Shown: positions 35,047-44,559, counted from the first letter of the stretch. The stretch is DNA of 64,000 nt from Methylobacterium sp. 17Sr1-1 (GCF_003173775.1 NZ_CP029552.1:2314501-2378500), one strand, 5' to 3'. The notes: generated by a model not told the origin, from the letters alone. Program-made: numbers and translations.

Positions 35047-35099
35047 CGAACCGATCGAGGAGGGGAGGCGGGGCGCGCGAGCGTCCCGCCTTCTCGCGT

Positions 35100-35999
35100 T
35101 CAGGGAGGCGTCGGCGCGGGCCGGTCCGCGGCGAGACACCGCCGCTGCGCCAACCCAACCCGGACCGCGGCCCGCGCCGCCCGCGTCCCGGGCAGAGCCA
35201 CGGTCTCCCCGGCGAGGATGCGGGCCTTGAGCGCGACCAGCGCCGGATCCCCCCAGCGCGCCAGCCAGTCCTGGAACGCGGCGTGGCGGTCCCGGTCGTA
35301 GCCGCCCTCCGTCAGCGGATGGGGCGGGTGTAGGTGGATCACCGGGGCGAGGCCCGCCGGGATCGGGGCGGTGGCGGCGTGCAGGCGGCCCTGGCGCAGG
35401 AGCTTGTCGAACCACTGCGCCCGCGGCCCCGGATGCGCGTCGGGCAGGCGGACCTCGATGCGGACGCGGTCCGAGGCCGCCACGAGCGTCGCCCCGAGCG
35501 CCGACAGGCGCTCCCAGAGGGCGGCGTCGGCCGGGCGGCCGCAGGCGGCGCGCAAGATCGGGATGGCGGCGCCGCGCACCCGGGCGAGGAGCCGGACCTG
35601 GCGCGACGGCAGTCCGAGGCAGAACAGCACGCGATCGCGATCCTCGGACCGCGCCGCCGCGTCGTCGGGGCCGCACTCGCTCACGCCCGGGGCAGGGCAG
35701 GGCGGCAGGTCGGGAAGCGGCCGGCACAGCGCGAGGGCCTGGCTCCAGGACTCGTCATCGAAGGCCGTCTCGTAGGCCACCGGCACGAGGGTGTCGGCCC
35801 CCGCCAGGATCAGGGCACCGCGGGGCGTGACGAGGCCGGGGCGCCCGCCGTGCGGGGGCTCCGCCGCCTCATCGGAATCGCGCCGGAAGGTGGCGCCCGC
35901 CCCGTAGCCGCCGAGGCTCCAGGTCACCGCCGGATCGGCGAGCGCCCGTGCCAGGACCGCCCGGAGGGCGGCCGGATCCGTCGAAGGCCGGACCGACAA
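35100..35999 (-). CDS. Conserved hypothetical protein (possibly DUF6925)
   Basis: The 299-residue protein reads LRAVLARALADPAVTWSLGGYGAGATFRRD near its start, then LVTPRGALILAG and a C-terminal WFDKLLRQGRLHAATAPI and HLHPPHPLTEGGYD. No membrane helix or signal peptide is visible. From memory it resembles Methylobacterium proteins labelled DUF6925, but I cannot confirm this. No ATG precedes the conserved start, so a TTG at 35999, with GGGGAAG about six bases upstream, is proposed. It converges on the LytM gene and diverges from the DUF502 gene. Confidence 0.68.
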   Translation of the reverse strand: MSVRPSTDPAALRAVLARALADPAVTWSLGGYGAGATFRRDSDEAAEPPHGGRPGLVTPRGALILAGADTLVPVAYETAFDDESWSQALALCRPLPDLPPCPAPGVSECGPDDAAARSEDRDRVLFCLGLPSRQVRLLARVRGAAIPILRAACGRPADAALWERLSALGATLVAASDRVRIEVRLPDAHPGPRAQWFDKLLRQGRLHAATAPIPAGLAPVIHLHPPHPLTEGGYDRDRHAAFQDWLARWGDPALVALKARILAGETVALPGTRAARAAVRVGLAQRRCLAADRPAPTPP

Positions 36000-36086
36000 A
36001 GGGTCTTCCCCGCCTTGAGCGCAGCGCAGCAAACCGCTACCTCTTCGGGGGCAGGGGGCGCCTGCCCGGGTCGAGAATCGCAGATC

Positions 36087-36866
36087 GTGTCGGAAACCTC
36101 GCCGTTGATCCCCGATCCGGACCCGCCGGGCACCCGCAAGCGGGTCAGCGTCCGCGGTCGCTTGCGGAACTACTTCTTCACCGGCGTGATCGTCGCCGGC
36201 CCCCTGGCGATCACGATCTACATCACCTGGTGGTGCATCAGCCTGATCGACGGCTGGGTCAAGCCGCTGGTGCCCTCGGCCTACCTGCCGGACCATTACC
36301 TCCCGTTCAGCGTGCCGGGCCTTGGCCTCGTCATCGCCTTCGTGGCGCTGACCACCCTCGGCGCGCTGACCGCCAACCTCGTCGGCCGCTCGGTGGTCGA
36401 GTTCGGCGAGGTGCTGCTCGCCCGAACCCCGGTCATCTCCGGGCTGTATCGCGGCCTGCGGCAGGTGTTCGAGACGCTTTTTTCCACCAGCGGGACCTCG
36501 TTCCGCACCGTCGGCCTCGTCGAGTTCCCGGTGAAGGGCACCTGGTCGATCGTGTTCCTGTCGGCCCCGGCCGGGCCCGACGTGCAGACGGCGCTCGGAT
36601 CCGGGCACGACCACGTCGGCGTGTTCCTGCCCTGCGCCCCGAACCCGACCACCGGCTTCTTCTTCTACCTGCCCCGCGCCGAGGTGATCGAATTGTCGAT
36701 CAGCGTCGACGACGCCGCCAAGCTGGTGATGTCGGCCGGCGTGATCCAGCCCGAGGACCCGCAGACCCGCCTGCAGGCGATGGCCGCCGGCCTGCGAGCC
36801 GCGCAAGTCGGACCCACCCCGGCCGGCGCGGCAACGATGCCGGCGCGGGACCGCCTGGACGCCTGA
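36087..36866 (+). CDS. DUF502 family inner-membrane protein
   Basis: The 259-residue protein has two membrane helices near its start (YFFTGVIVAGPLAITIYITW and LGLVIAFVALTTLGALTANL) and a soluble C-terminal half with the DUF502 blocks TPVISGLYRGLRQVFETLF and VGVFLPCAPNPTTGFFFYLP. Function is unknown; plant relatives are called LIKE COV and bacterial ones have no clear role. The start is GTG at 36087 (VSETSPLIPDPDPPG), 87 bases from the divergent neighbour. Confidence 0.87.
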   Translation: MSETSPLIPDPDPPGTRKRVSVRGRLRNYFFTGVIVAGPLAITIYITWWCISLIDGWVKPLVPSAYLPDHYLPFSVPGLGLVIAFVALTTLGALTANLVGRSVVEFGEVLLARTPVISGLYRGLRQVFETLFSTSGTSFRTVGLVEFPVKGTWSIVFLSAPAGPDVQTALGSGHDHVGVFLPCAPNPTTGFFFYLPRAEVIELSISVDDAAKLVMSAGVIQPEDPQTRLQAMAAGLRAAQVGPTPAGAATMPARDRLDA

Positions 36867-37183
36867 ACCTCCACGTCAGGGACACGCATGGTAATCCGCC
36901 GGATACGAAGGCGGACCCGGCATGATGCATTTCGGCAACATTCAGGCTGGTTCGGTACGGCCACGCTTCTTTGAACGATTGCAAGTCGCTGGCGCTAACA
37001 CAGCAGGTTCAAGCGCTTCGGCGACGGATCACGACTTCATCTTATAACAGATAAAAACAAGGGCTGTTTGTTTCCAACAGTCACGCCGTTGCGCAGGCGG
37101 TGTGCGGCTGCCAAGGCGGCAAGGTCTCGCGAGAACAGGGCGCCCCTCGCGAAGCGACAGCTCTATCTCTCGGACGATCCGCC
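36867..37183. other. Intergenic region upstream of the TonB receptor
   Basis: I see no gene in these 317 bases. The distal part (37030-37080) is AT-rich for this genome (CTTATAACAGATAAAAACAA) and is the likely promoter of the receptor gene. It holds an imperfect dyad listed separately. Confidence 0.5.
37055..37073. promoter_or_regulatory. Possible operator dyad upstream of the TonB receptor
   Basis: AAACAA (37055-37060) and TTGTTT (37068-37073) are inverted repeats seven bases apart in the AT-rich region about 110 bases before the receptor start. Receptors of this class are iron-regulated in many bacteria. The site does not match a consensus I can name with confidence. Confidence 0.25.
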
Positions 37184-39334
37184 ATGACGAAGCCGGCCGC
37201 GCATGCCCGCGCCACCCTGTTGCTCGCCACCACGATGCTGGCTCCCGCCACGTCCCTCGCGCAGCAGCCCGCCCCGCCCGAGGGCGAGGTCGCCCTCGAG
37301 ACCATCGACGTCGCCGGAGCGAGGACCGCAGGGCGCGGCGACACGGTCGGCTACCTCACCCGGCGCACCGCCTCGGCGACCCGCACCGACACGCCGCTGA
37401 TCGACACGCCGCAATCGGTCACCGTGGTGACGCGCGAGCAGATTCGCGACCAGGGCTTCCAGAGCCTCACCGAGGCGATCCGCTACGTCCCCGGCGTGAT
37501 CCCGCACCAGGGCGAGGGCAACCGCGACGACGTGGTCATTCGCGGCCAGCGCTCCAACGCCGATTTCTACGTCAACGGCATCCGCGACGACGTCCAGTAC
37601 TTTCGCGATCTCTACAATATCGAGCGGATCGAGGTCCTGAAGGGCCCCAACGCGATGATCTTCGGCCGCGGCGGCGGCGGCGGCGTCATCAACCGGGTGC
37701 TGAAGGAGGCCGACGGCGTGCCGGTCCGCGAGATCGTCGCGCAAGGCGGCGCCTTCGACAACAAGCGCCTCGCCCTCGACATCGGCGACCGGTTCTCCGA
37801 CAGCGCCTTCTTCCGCCTCAACGGCGTGGTGGAGGATACTGGCACCTACCGCGACTTCGGCCATATCCGGCGCTACGGCATCAACCCGACCGGCACGCTG
37901 GTGCTCGGGCCCGACACCACGCTCAAGCTCTCCTACGAGTACTTCCACGATGACCGCGTCACCGATCGCGGCATCCCCTCGCAGTTCGGGCGGCCCTACC
38001 GCTACCGCGACAACACCCGGACCTTCTTCGGCAATCCGGACCTCAGCTACGCCCGGGTCGACGCGAACATCGCCACCGCGACCCTCGACCACCGCTTCGA
38101 ATCCGGTGTGCAGCTGCACAGCCAGCTGCGCTTCGCCGACTACGACAAGTTCTACCAGAACGTCTTTCCCGGCAGCGCCGTCAACGCCGCCGGCAACAGC
38201 ATGACGTTGAGCGCCTACAACAACGCCACGCCGCGCACGAACTACTTCAGCCAGAACGACTTCACCTACAAGTTCGCCACCGGCCCGCTCGGCCACACCC
38301 TGCTCGGCGGGTTCGAGCTCGGCTACCAGACCGGCCTCGCCTTCCGGCAGGACGGCTTCTTCTCGACCACCGGCACGACCTCGCTGGTGGTGAACCCGCT
38401 CTCGCCGGTCTCCCGGGTGCCGGTGAATTTCCGCTACAACGGCGGCAACAACAGCCGCTACGACCTCGGCCTCGCCGCAGCCTATGTGCAGGACCAGATC
38501 GAGATCTCGCCGCACCTCCAGCTGATCGCCGGCCTGCGCTACGACCATTTCGACTTCTCGGCGACCGACCGCGGCACGCAGGTGACGACCGCGCGAATCG
38601 ACGACCTGGTCTCGCCGCGGGCCGGCTTCGTGGTCAAGCCGTGGGAGAACCTCTCCTTCTACGGCAGCTACAGCGTCTCCTACCTGCCCTCGGCCGGCGA
38701 CCAGTTCTCCTCCCTGACTCCGGGCCTCTCGATCGCGGTGCCGGAGCGGTTCGAGAACCGCGAGATCGGCGCGAAGTGGGACGTGTCGCCGGTGCTCCAG
38801 CTCACCGCCGCGCTCTACGACCTCGACCGCTACAACCAGCGCTTCGCCGATCCGAACCGGCCCGGCTACTTCCTGACGACGGGACAGACCAACACCAAGG
38901 GCGCCGAGATCGGCGCCAACGGCTTCGTCACCGACTGGTGGCAGATCGCCGGCGGCTACGCCTTCACCGACGCCCGGATCGTCAGCAACTTCAGCTCAGG
39001 CTCGACCGCGATCCGCGCCGGCAACACGGTGGCGCTGGTGCCGTTCAACGCCATCACCCTGTGGAACAAGTTCGCGATCACGCCCGAGCTCGCGGTCGGC
39101 ATCGGCGTCATCAACCAGACCCACACCTTCGCGTCGTCCGACAACACCGTGCGCCTGCCGAGCGTCACCCGCTTCGATCTCGGCCTGTTCTACCAGGTGT
39201 CGGAGGGGGTGCGGGCGCAGGTCAACATCGAGAACCTGTTCGACCGGCGCTACATCGCGACGGCGGATGCCAACAACAACATCACGCCGGGTGCCTCGCG
39301 CACGGTGCGGGTGCAGGTGATCGCGCGGTGGTGA
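37184..39334 (+). CDS. TonB-dependent siderophore receptor
   Basis: The 716-residue protein is an outer-membrane receptor that imports ferric siderophores with energy from TonB-ExbB-ExbD. It has a signal peptide (MTKPAAHARATLLLATTMLA, cleaved after SLAQ), a plug domain with TPQSVTVVTREQIRDQGFQSL and VVIRGQRSNADFYVNGIRDD, and a 22-strand barrel ending in the terminal tryptophan of VQVIARW. The plug and barrel resemble the FhuA/FpvA-type siderophore family, not vitamin B12 receptors. The start at 37184 gives the correct signal peptide. A 14-bp duplication at the end creates the stop codon. Confidence 0.92.
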   Translation: MTKPAAHARATLLLATTMLAPATSLAQQPAPPEGEVALETIDVAGARTAGRGDTVGYLTRRTASATRTDTPLIDTPQSVTVVTREQIRDQGFQSLTEAIRYVPGVIPHQGEGNRDDVVIRGQRSNADFYVNGIRDDVQYFRDLYNIERIEVLKGPNAMIFGRGGGGGVINRVLKEADGVPVREIVAQGGAFDNKRLALDIGDRFSDSAFFRLNGVVEDTGTYRDFGHIRRYGINPTGTLVLGPDTTLKLSYEYFHDDRVTDRGIPSQFGRPYRYRDNTRTFFGNPDLSYARVDANIATATLDHRFESGVQLHSQLRFADYDKFYQNVFPGSAVNAAGNSMTLSAYNNATPRTNYFSQNDFTYKFATGPLGHTLLGGFELGYQTGLAFRQDGFFSTTGTTSLVVNPLSPVSRVPVNFRYNGGNNSRYDLGLAAAYVQDQIEISPHLQLIAGLRYDHFDFSATDRGTQVTTARIDDLVSPRAGFVVKPWENLSFYGSYSVSYLPSAGDQFSSLTPGLSIAVPERFENREIGAKWDVSPVLQLTAALYDLDRYNQRFADPNRPGYFLTTGQTNTKGAEIGANGFVTDWWQIAGGYAFTDARIVSNFSSGSTAIRAGNTVALVPFNAITLWNKFAITPELAVGIGVINQTHTFASSDNTVRLPSVTRFDLGLFYQVSEGVRAQVNIENLFDRRYIATADANNNITPGASRTVRVQVIARW

Positions 39335-39344
39335 TCGCGCGGTT
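39317..39344. repeat. 14-bp tandem repeat spanning the receptor stop codon
   Basis: GTGATCGCGCGGTG is followed directly by GTGATCGCGCGGTT. The first copy encodes VIAR and the start of the terminal Trp; the TGA stop is formed by the first bases of the second copy. Confidence 0.88.
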
Positions 39345-39368
39345 CTGAGGGCGGGGCCTCCGCCCCGT

Positions 39369-39393
39369 CGGCCGGCCAAGCGCGGGCCGGCCG
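39369..39393. terminator. GC-rich hairpin downstream of the TonB receptor
   Basis: CGGCCGGCC (39369-39377) pairs with GGCCGGCCG (39385-39393) around a seven-base loop. It has no T-run, so termination is only suggested by position in the 297-bp gap before the desaturase, where I see no other feature. Confidence 0.4.
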
Positions 39394-39631
39394 GGACGAC
39401 CATGCCGCGGCATCCGTCGCGCGGTCAGGCCTCCCTGCCGGCGCGATTGATGCTATGGGGATCGCCCCACCCAGCAGCGGCCCGGCCGGCCTCTGCCCCT
39501 CTTCCTCGATCGTGGATCACCCCACCCGGGTTCGGCGCTGCCGGAGACCATCCGTCCGCGGCGCACGGATGTCACACCGGGTCGAGATCCATCGCGCGCG
39601 ACTGATTAGCAGACAGGATTGCCGACTCACC

Positions 39632-40708
39632 GTGACAGACAGCACGACGAACCCTGCCGCCCCGAGCCGGACCGAGACAGAGGCGTCCCGGATCGACGTC
39701 GCGGCGCTCGCGCGCGAGGTCGCCCGCCACTGCGCGGCCTATCGGGACCCCGTTCCGCGGCTCGCCCTCCGGCAGCTAGCCAACACCCTCCTGCCGTACC
39801 TGGCGGTCTGCGCGCTCATGCTCTGGGCGGCGGCAGAGAGCCATGAACTCTGGGTTCTTCCGCTCGCCGTTCCGGCCGGCGGCCTGCTGGTCCGGCTGTT
39901 CATCATCCAGCACGATTGCGGACACGGCTCGTTCCTGCCCTCGCGCAGTGCCAATGATGCCCTCGGTCGGTGCCTGAGCCTCCTGACGGTGACCCCCTAC
40001 GACAGCTGGAAGCGGGCGCACGCCCTCCACCATGCCTCCACCGGCGATCTCAGCCGCCGCGGCACGGGCGACATCCACACGCTGACCGTGCGCGAATACC
40101 TCGCCCTGTCGCGCTGGCAGCGGCTGCGCTACCGGCTCTACCGCAACCCGTTCATCCTGATCGTCCTCGGTTCGCCGCTCAACTTCCTGGTGCTGCACCG
40201 GTTTCCCTTCGGCGCCGGCCTGCCCTGGCGGACCGCGTGGCGGGACGTGCTGGCCCTCGACCTCGCGCTCGCCGCGATGGTGGCCGCTCTCGCCGTCGCG
40301 GTCGGCGGGATCGGGCCGGTGCTCTGGGTGCTCCTGCCGGTGGTCAGCGTCGCCGCCTGGATCGGCGGCTGGCTGTTCTACGTCCAGCACCAGTACGAGG
40401 AGACCGTCTGGGAGGGGCCGGAAGCCTGGGACTTCCACCGCGCGGCGCTCGGCGGCAGCTCGTACTACGTCCTGCCGGCGATCCTGCAATGGTTCACCGG
40501 CAATGTCGGCCTGCACCACATCCACCACGTGAACAGCCGCATCCCGAACTACCGCCTCCAGGAATGCCTGGACGGCCACGCGACCCTCGGCGAGGTCGGC
40601 CGGCTGACTTTGCGCGACAGCCTGCGCTGCCTCGGGCTGGCCCTCTGGGACGAGGATGCCCGCAAGCTGATCGGGTTCTCGGGCCTGCGGACGCTCCAGG
40701 CCGCCTGA
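39632..40708 (+). CDS. Membrane fatty acid desaturase
   Basis: The 358-residue protein has the three histidine boxes of acyl-lipid di-iron desaturases: HDCGHGS, HALHHAS and HHIHHV, set among four to six membrane helices (first near LPYLAVCALMLWAA, later LWVLLPVVSVAAWIGGWLF). It resembles the omega-6/delta-12 type acting on membrane lipids. Regiospecificity is not readable. The start is uncertain: GTG 39632 is listed, but ATG 39569 is in frame and has an equally weak ribosome site. A strong terminator follows. Confidence 0.88.
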   Translation: MTDSTTNPAAPSRTETEASRIDVAALAREVARHCAAYRDPVPRLALRQLANTLLPYLAVCALMLWAAAESHELWVLPLAVPAGGLLVRLFIIQHDCGHGSFLPSRSANDALGRCLSLLTVTPYDSWKRAHALHHASTGDLSRRGTGDIHTLTVREYLALSRWQRLRYRLYRNPFILIVLGSPLNFLVLHRFPFGAGLPWRTAWRDVLALDLALAAMVAALAVAVGGIGPVLWVLLPVVSVAAWIGGWLFYVQHQYEETVWEGPEAWDFHRAALGGSSYYVLPAILQWFTGNVGLHHIHHVNSRIPNYRLQECLDGHATLGEVGRLTLRDSLRCLGLALWDEDARKLIGFSGLRTLQAA

Positions 40709-40772
40709 CACGGGCTTCATTCGATAAGCGGCTCCCGAATGGAGCCACGCTCGTACGGCACTTTGCAATTCG

Positions 40773-40804
40773 GAAGGGGACGGCCTCGGGTCCGTCCCCT
40801 TTTT
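40773..40804 (+). terminator. Intrinsic terminator of the desaturase gene
   Basis: AAGGGGACGG (40773-40782) pairs perfectly with CCGTCCCCTT (40791-40800), followed by a T-run to 40804. It ends two bases before the mfd stop codon on the other strand. Confidence 0.9.
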
Positions 40805-40806
40805 CG

Positions 40807-43800
40807 TCACGCCGCCTTCTTCCTCGTGATCAGCTTCACCAGGTCCCGCAGGATGGCGGTGGTCTCCTTCAGCCGCTCGGCCACCGTGGCGAGGTCACGG
40901 ATGAACACCACGCTCATGTCCGGCCGCACCTTGGCGAAGGAGCGCTGGTCGGCGATGTAGCCGGCGAGCTTGGCCGGGTTGGCGAAGGCGCGATCGCGAA
41001 AATGCATGACGATGCCCTTCGGGCCGGCCTCGACCTTCTCGACGTTGGTCTCGCGGCACAGGATCTTGATCGTCACGATCTTCAGGAGCTGCTCGACCTC
41101 CGGCGGCATCGGGCCGAAGCGGTCGATCAGCTCGGCGCCGAAGCTCTCCAGCTCCCCGTCGCTCTCCAGCGTCGCGAGGCGGCGGTAGAGGCCGAGGCGC
41201 ACCGAGAGATCCGCGACGTAATCCTCCGGCATCGTGACGGGAGCGCCCAGCGCGATCGTCGGCGACCATTGCTCGTCGGTCGGCAGCGCGTTGCCGGATT
41301 TGAGCGCCGCCACCGCGCTCTCCAGCATCTGCTGGTAGAGCTCGTAGCCGACCTCCTTGACGTGGCCGGATTGCTCGTCGCCGAGCAGGTTGCCGGCGCC
41401 GCGGATGTCGAGGTCGTGGCTGGCGAGCTGGAAGCCGGCCCCCAGCGTGTCGAGGGATTGCAGCACCGAGAGGCGCCGCTCCGCCTGTACCGTCAGGGTC
41501 TTGCCCTCGGGCGTCGTGAACAGCGCGTAGGCCCGGGCCTTGGAGCGGCCGACCCGGCCGCGCAGCTGGTAGAGCTGGGCGAGGCCGAACATGTCGGCGC
41601 GGTGGACGATCAGCGTGTTGGCGGTCGGGATGTCGAGGCCGGATTCGACGATCGTGGTGGCGAGCAGGATGTCGTACTGGCCCTCGTAGAAGGCCGTCAT
41701 CACGTCCTCGAGCTGGCCCGCCGCCATCTGGCCGTGGGCCACCGCGACCTTGGCCTCGGGCACCTCGCGGTCGAGGAAGCGCTTGACCTCCTCCAGGTGC
41801 TCGATGCGCGGCACGACGTAGAAGGCCTGGCCACCGCGGTAGCGCTCGCGCAGCAGCGCCTCGCGGATCGAGAGCGGATCGAACGGCATCACGAAGGTGC
41901 GCACCGCCAGGCGGTCGACCGGCGGCGTCGCGATGATCGAGAGCTCGCGCACCCCGGTCATCGCGAGCTGCAGCGTGCGCGGGATCGGCGTCGCCGACAG
42001 GGTCAGCACGTGCACTTCCGCCTTCAGCGCCTTCAGCCGCTCCTTGTGGGCGACGCCGAAATGCTGCTCCTCGTCGACGATGATGAGGCCGAGATCCTTG
42101 AAGGCGATGTTCTTCGCGAGCAGGGCGTGGGTGCCGACCACGATGTCGACCGATCCGTCGGCCAGCCCCTCGCGGACCTTCTTCAGGTCGGCATTGCCGA
42201 CGAAGCGGGAGGCCTGGGCGACGTTGACCGGCAGGCCCTTGAACCGGGCCTCGAAGGTGCGGGCGTGCTGGCGCGCGAGCAGGGTGGTCGGCACCACCAC
42301 CGCCACCTGCTTGCCGGAGAGCGCCGTGACGAAGGCGGCGCGGAGCGCCACCTCGGTCTTGCCGAAGCCGACATCGCCGCAGACCAGCCGGTCCATCGGC
42401 CGGCCGGAGGTGAGGTCGCCCAGCGTCGCGGCGATGGCCGCCTCCTGATCCTCGGTCTCCTCGTAGGGGAAGCGGGCGGCGAACTCGCCGTAGGTCCCTT
42501 CCGGCGGCGCCATCTTCGGCGCCGACTTGAGGAAGCGCTCGGCCGCGACCTTGATGAGGGCGCCGGCCATCTCCATGATCCGGCGCTTCAGCTTGGCCTT
42601 GCGCGCCTGCCAGGCCCCGCCGCCGAGCTTGTCGAGGGCGACCTCGGCATCCTCCGAGCCGTAGCGGGTCAGGAGCTCGATGTTCTCGACCGGCAAGAGC
42701 AGCAGGCCGCCGCTGTACTGGATCTCCAGGCAGTCATGCGGGGCACCCGCCGCCGTCACGGTCTTGAGGCCGACGAAGCGGCCGATGCCGTGATCGGCGT
42801 GGACCACGAGGTCGCCGGGGGCGAGCGCCTGCACCTCCAGGATCACGTCCTGGGGCCGCTTCGCCTTGCGCTTGGGCCGCACCAGCCGGTCGCCGAGGAT
42901 GTCGCCCTCCGCCACCACGGCGAGCTGGCCGGCGGAGAAGCCCGCCTCCAGGCCCCAGACCGCGACGCCGATATCCTGGCCGCGCCTCATCGCCAGGATG
43001 TCGGAGAGGCGCGTGATGCTCTTCGGCTTCGGCAGGCCGTGCTCGGTCAGCACGCCGCAGAGCCGGTCGCGAGACCCCTCCGACCACGCCGCCAGGACGA
43101 CGTGGTGACCCGCGCCCTGCAGGTCGCGGACATGGGTCACCGCCGCGTCGAAGACGTTGACGCCCTCCTGCGCCCGCTCCGGCGCGAAGCTGCGGCCGGG
43201 CACGCCCTCGCAATCGATCAGCCGGCGGCCGGTCACTTCCGGCACGTCGAAGGGGGCGAGGCGGGCGACGGTCGCCCCGTCGATGCGCTTCGCCCACTCG
43301 TTCGGTGAGAGGTAGAGCGCGTCGGGCTTCAGCGGCTTGTACGGCGCGGTGCCGCTCTGGCGCTCCTTCAGGGCCTCGCAGCGAGCGTCGTAGTATTCCT
43401 GCACCTGGGACAGGCGCTCGGCCACCGCGTCGTCGACCTGATGGTCGAGGATCAGCGGCACGCCGGCGACGTAGTCGAACAGCGTGTCGAGGTGGTCGTA
43501 GAACAGCGGCATCCAGTGTTCGAGGCCGGCGTAGCGCCGCCCCTCGCTGATCGTCTCGTAGAGCCGGTCGTCACGGGTCGCGGCCCCGAAGGTGGTGACG
43601 TAGCCCTGGCGAAAGCGCCGGATCGTCTCGGTGGTGAGTTGCACCTCGCTCATCGGAACGAGATCGAGGGAGCGGAGCTGCCCGATGGTGCGCTGGGTCT
43701 CGGGATCGAAGGCACGGATCGACTCGAGGGTGTCGCCGAAGAAGTCGAGGCGGACCGGGTTGGCCAGGCCGGGCGGGGAGAGGTCGATGATGCCGCCGCG

Positions 43801-44409
43801 CACCGCGTATTCGCCGGTATCGCGCACGGTGCCGGTGCGCAGGAAGCCGTTCGCTTCGAGCCACGCGACGATCTGGTCGGTGTCCAGCGCATTGCCGGGG
43901 GCGGCGGAGAACGTCTCGACGGCGATGCGCGACTTCGGCGGCACCCTTTGCACCAGGGCGTTGACCGTGGTGGTGAGGATGCGCGGCTTCTCGGCCGAGG
44001 AGCGGGTGCGGGCGAGCCGCGAGAGCGCCGTCATGCGCTGCGCCGCGATTGCCGGATTCGGCGAGATCCGGTCGTAGGGCTGGCAGTCCCAGGCCGGGAC
44101 GCTCATCACCTCGATCTCGGGGGCCACGAAGGCGAGCGCGCTGGCGAAGGCGGCCGAGCGGGTGCCGTCGCGGGCGACGTGGACCAGCACCGCCGGCCCT
44201 TCCGAGACCTGCGACAGCGCCCGGGCGAGGTCGGCCACCACCAGGGCGTCGAACCCGTCCGGCACGCGCGCCAGCGTCGCGCTGTCGCCGGCCTTCAGCG
44301 CCTCCACGGCTCTCGTCAGGGCCGCGGATTTCGGCAGGGCGAAGCGGGCGGCCGGGGGCTTTTTGGGAGTGGCGGGCGGGGCGGGAGGCTTGGGAGCAGG
44401 CTTGGCCAT
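40807..44409 (-). CDS. mfd: Transcription-repair coupling factor Mfd
   Basis: Mfd displaces RNA polymerase stalled at DNA lesions and recruits UvrA. The 1200-residue protein has the UvrB-homology region (domains D1a-D2), the RNA-polymerase-interaction domain (LAPGDLVVHADHGIGRFVGL), the RecG-like translocase with Walker A VCGDVGFGKTEVALRAAF and DEEQ box IIVDEEQHFGV, the TRG motif region around QLRGRVGRSKARAYALF, and the C-terminal D7. All are in place. The N-terminal 30 residues (Lys/Pro/Ala) are a low-complexity extension. Confidence 0.97.
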   Translation of the reverse strand: MAKPAPKPPAPPATPKKPPAARFALPKSAALTRAVEALKAGDSATLARVPDGFDALVVADLARALSQVSEGPAVLVHVARDGTRSAAFASALAFVAPEIEVMSVPAWDCQPYDRISPNPAIAAQRMTALSRLARTRSSAEKPRILTTTVNALVQRVPPKSRIAVETFSAAPGNALDTDQIVAWLEANGFLRTGTVRDTGEYAVRGGIIDLSPPGLANPVRLDFFGDTLESIRAFDPETQRTIGQLRSLDLVPMSEVQLTTETIRRFRQGYVTTFGAATRDDRLYETISEGRRYAGLEHWMPLFYDHLDTLFDYVAGVPLILDHQVDDAVAERLSQVQEYYDARCEALKERQSGTAPYKPLKPDALYLSPNEWAKRIDGATVARLAPFDVPEVTGRRLIDCEGVPGRSFAPERAQEGVNVFDAAVTHVRDLQGAGHHVVLAAWSEGSRDRLCGVLTEHGLPKPKSITRLSDILAMRRGQDIGVAVWGLEAGFSAGQLAVVAEGDILGDRLVRPKRKAKRPQDVILEVQALAPGDLVVHADHGIGRFVGLKTVTAAGAPHDCLEIQYSGGLLLLPVENIELLTRYGSEDAEVALDKLGGGAWQARKAKLKRRIMEMAGALIKVAAERFLKSAPKMAPPEGTYGEFAARFPYEETEDQEAAIAATLGDLTSGRPMDRLVCGDVGFGKTEVALRAAFVTALSGKQVAVVVPTTLLARQHARTFEARFKGLPVNVAQASRFVGNADLKKVREGLADGSVDIVVGTHALLAKNIAFKDLGLIIVDEEQHFGVAHKERLKALKAEVHVLTLSATPIPRTLQLAMTGVRELSIIATPPVDRLAVRTFVMPFDPLSIREALLRERYRGGQAFYVVPRIEHLEEVKRFLDREVPEAKVAVAHGQMAAGQLEDVMTAFYEGQYDILLATTIVESGLDIPTANTLIVHRADMFGLAQLYQLRGRVGRSKARAYALFTTPEGKTLTVQAERRLSVLQSLDTLGAGFQLASHDLDIRGAGNLLGDEQSGHVKEVGYELYQQMLESAVAALKSGNALPTDEQWSPTIALGAPVTMPEDYVADLSVRLGLYRRLATLESDGELESFGAELIDRFGPMPPEVEQLLKIVTIKILCRETNVEKVEAGPKGIVMHFRDRAFANPAKLAGYIADQRSFAKVRPDMSVVFIRDLATVAERLKETTAILRDLVKLITRKKAA

Positions 44410-44501
44410 CGGGTCTTGTTGTTCAAGTCTTCAGCAGGGTCTGCTCGCGCAGGAGATTTTTTTCGTGTGTCGCGCAGCGCCTCAGGACAAGGGGCGGGCA
44501 A

Positions 44502-44529
44502 AACCCTCCCCCCTCTGCGGGGGAGGGTT
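44502..44529 (-). terminator. Hairpin between sdhE and mfd
   Basis: AACCCTCCCCC (44502-44512) pairs perfectly with GGGGGAGGGTT (44519-44529). On the minus strand the stem is followed by TTTGCC, a short T tract, so it may end the sdhE transcript. The sequence could also be one copy of a dispersed repeat. Confidence 0.5.
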
Positions 44530-44559
44530 CAGGGCCGGCGCCTCACCTTGAAACCGGTC

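Noticed and set aside
39970..43308. A 1112-codon plus-strand open frame across mfd
   Set aside because: It lies antisense to mfd, whose motifs are unmistakable, and its amino-acid composition (Arg, His, Ala, Gly, Glu repeats) is typical of a GC-rich shadow frame.
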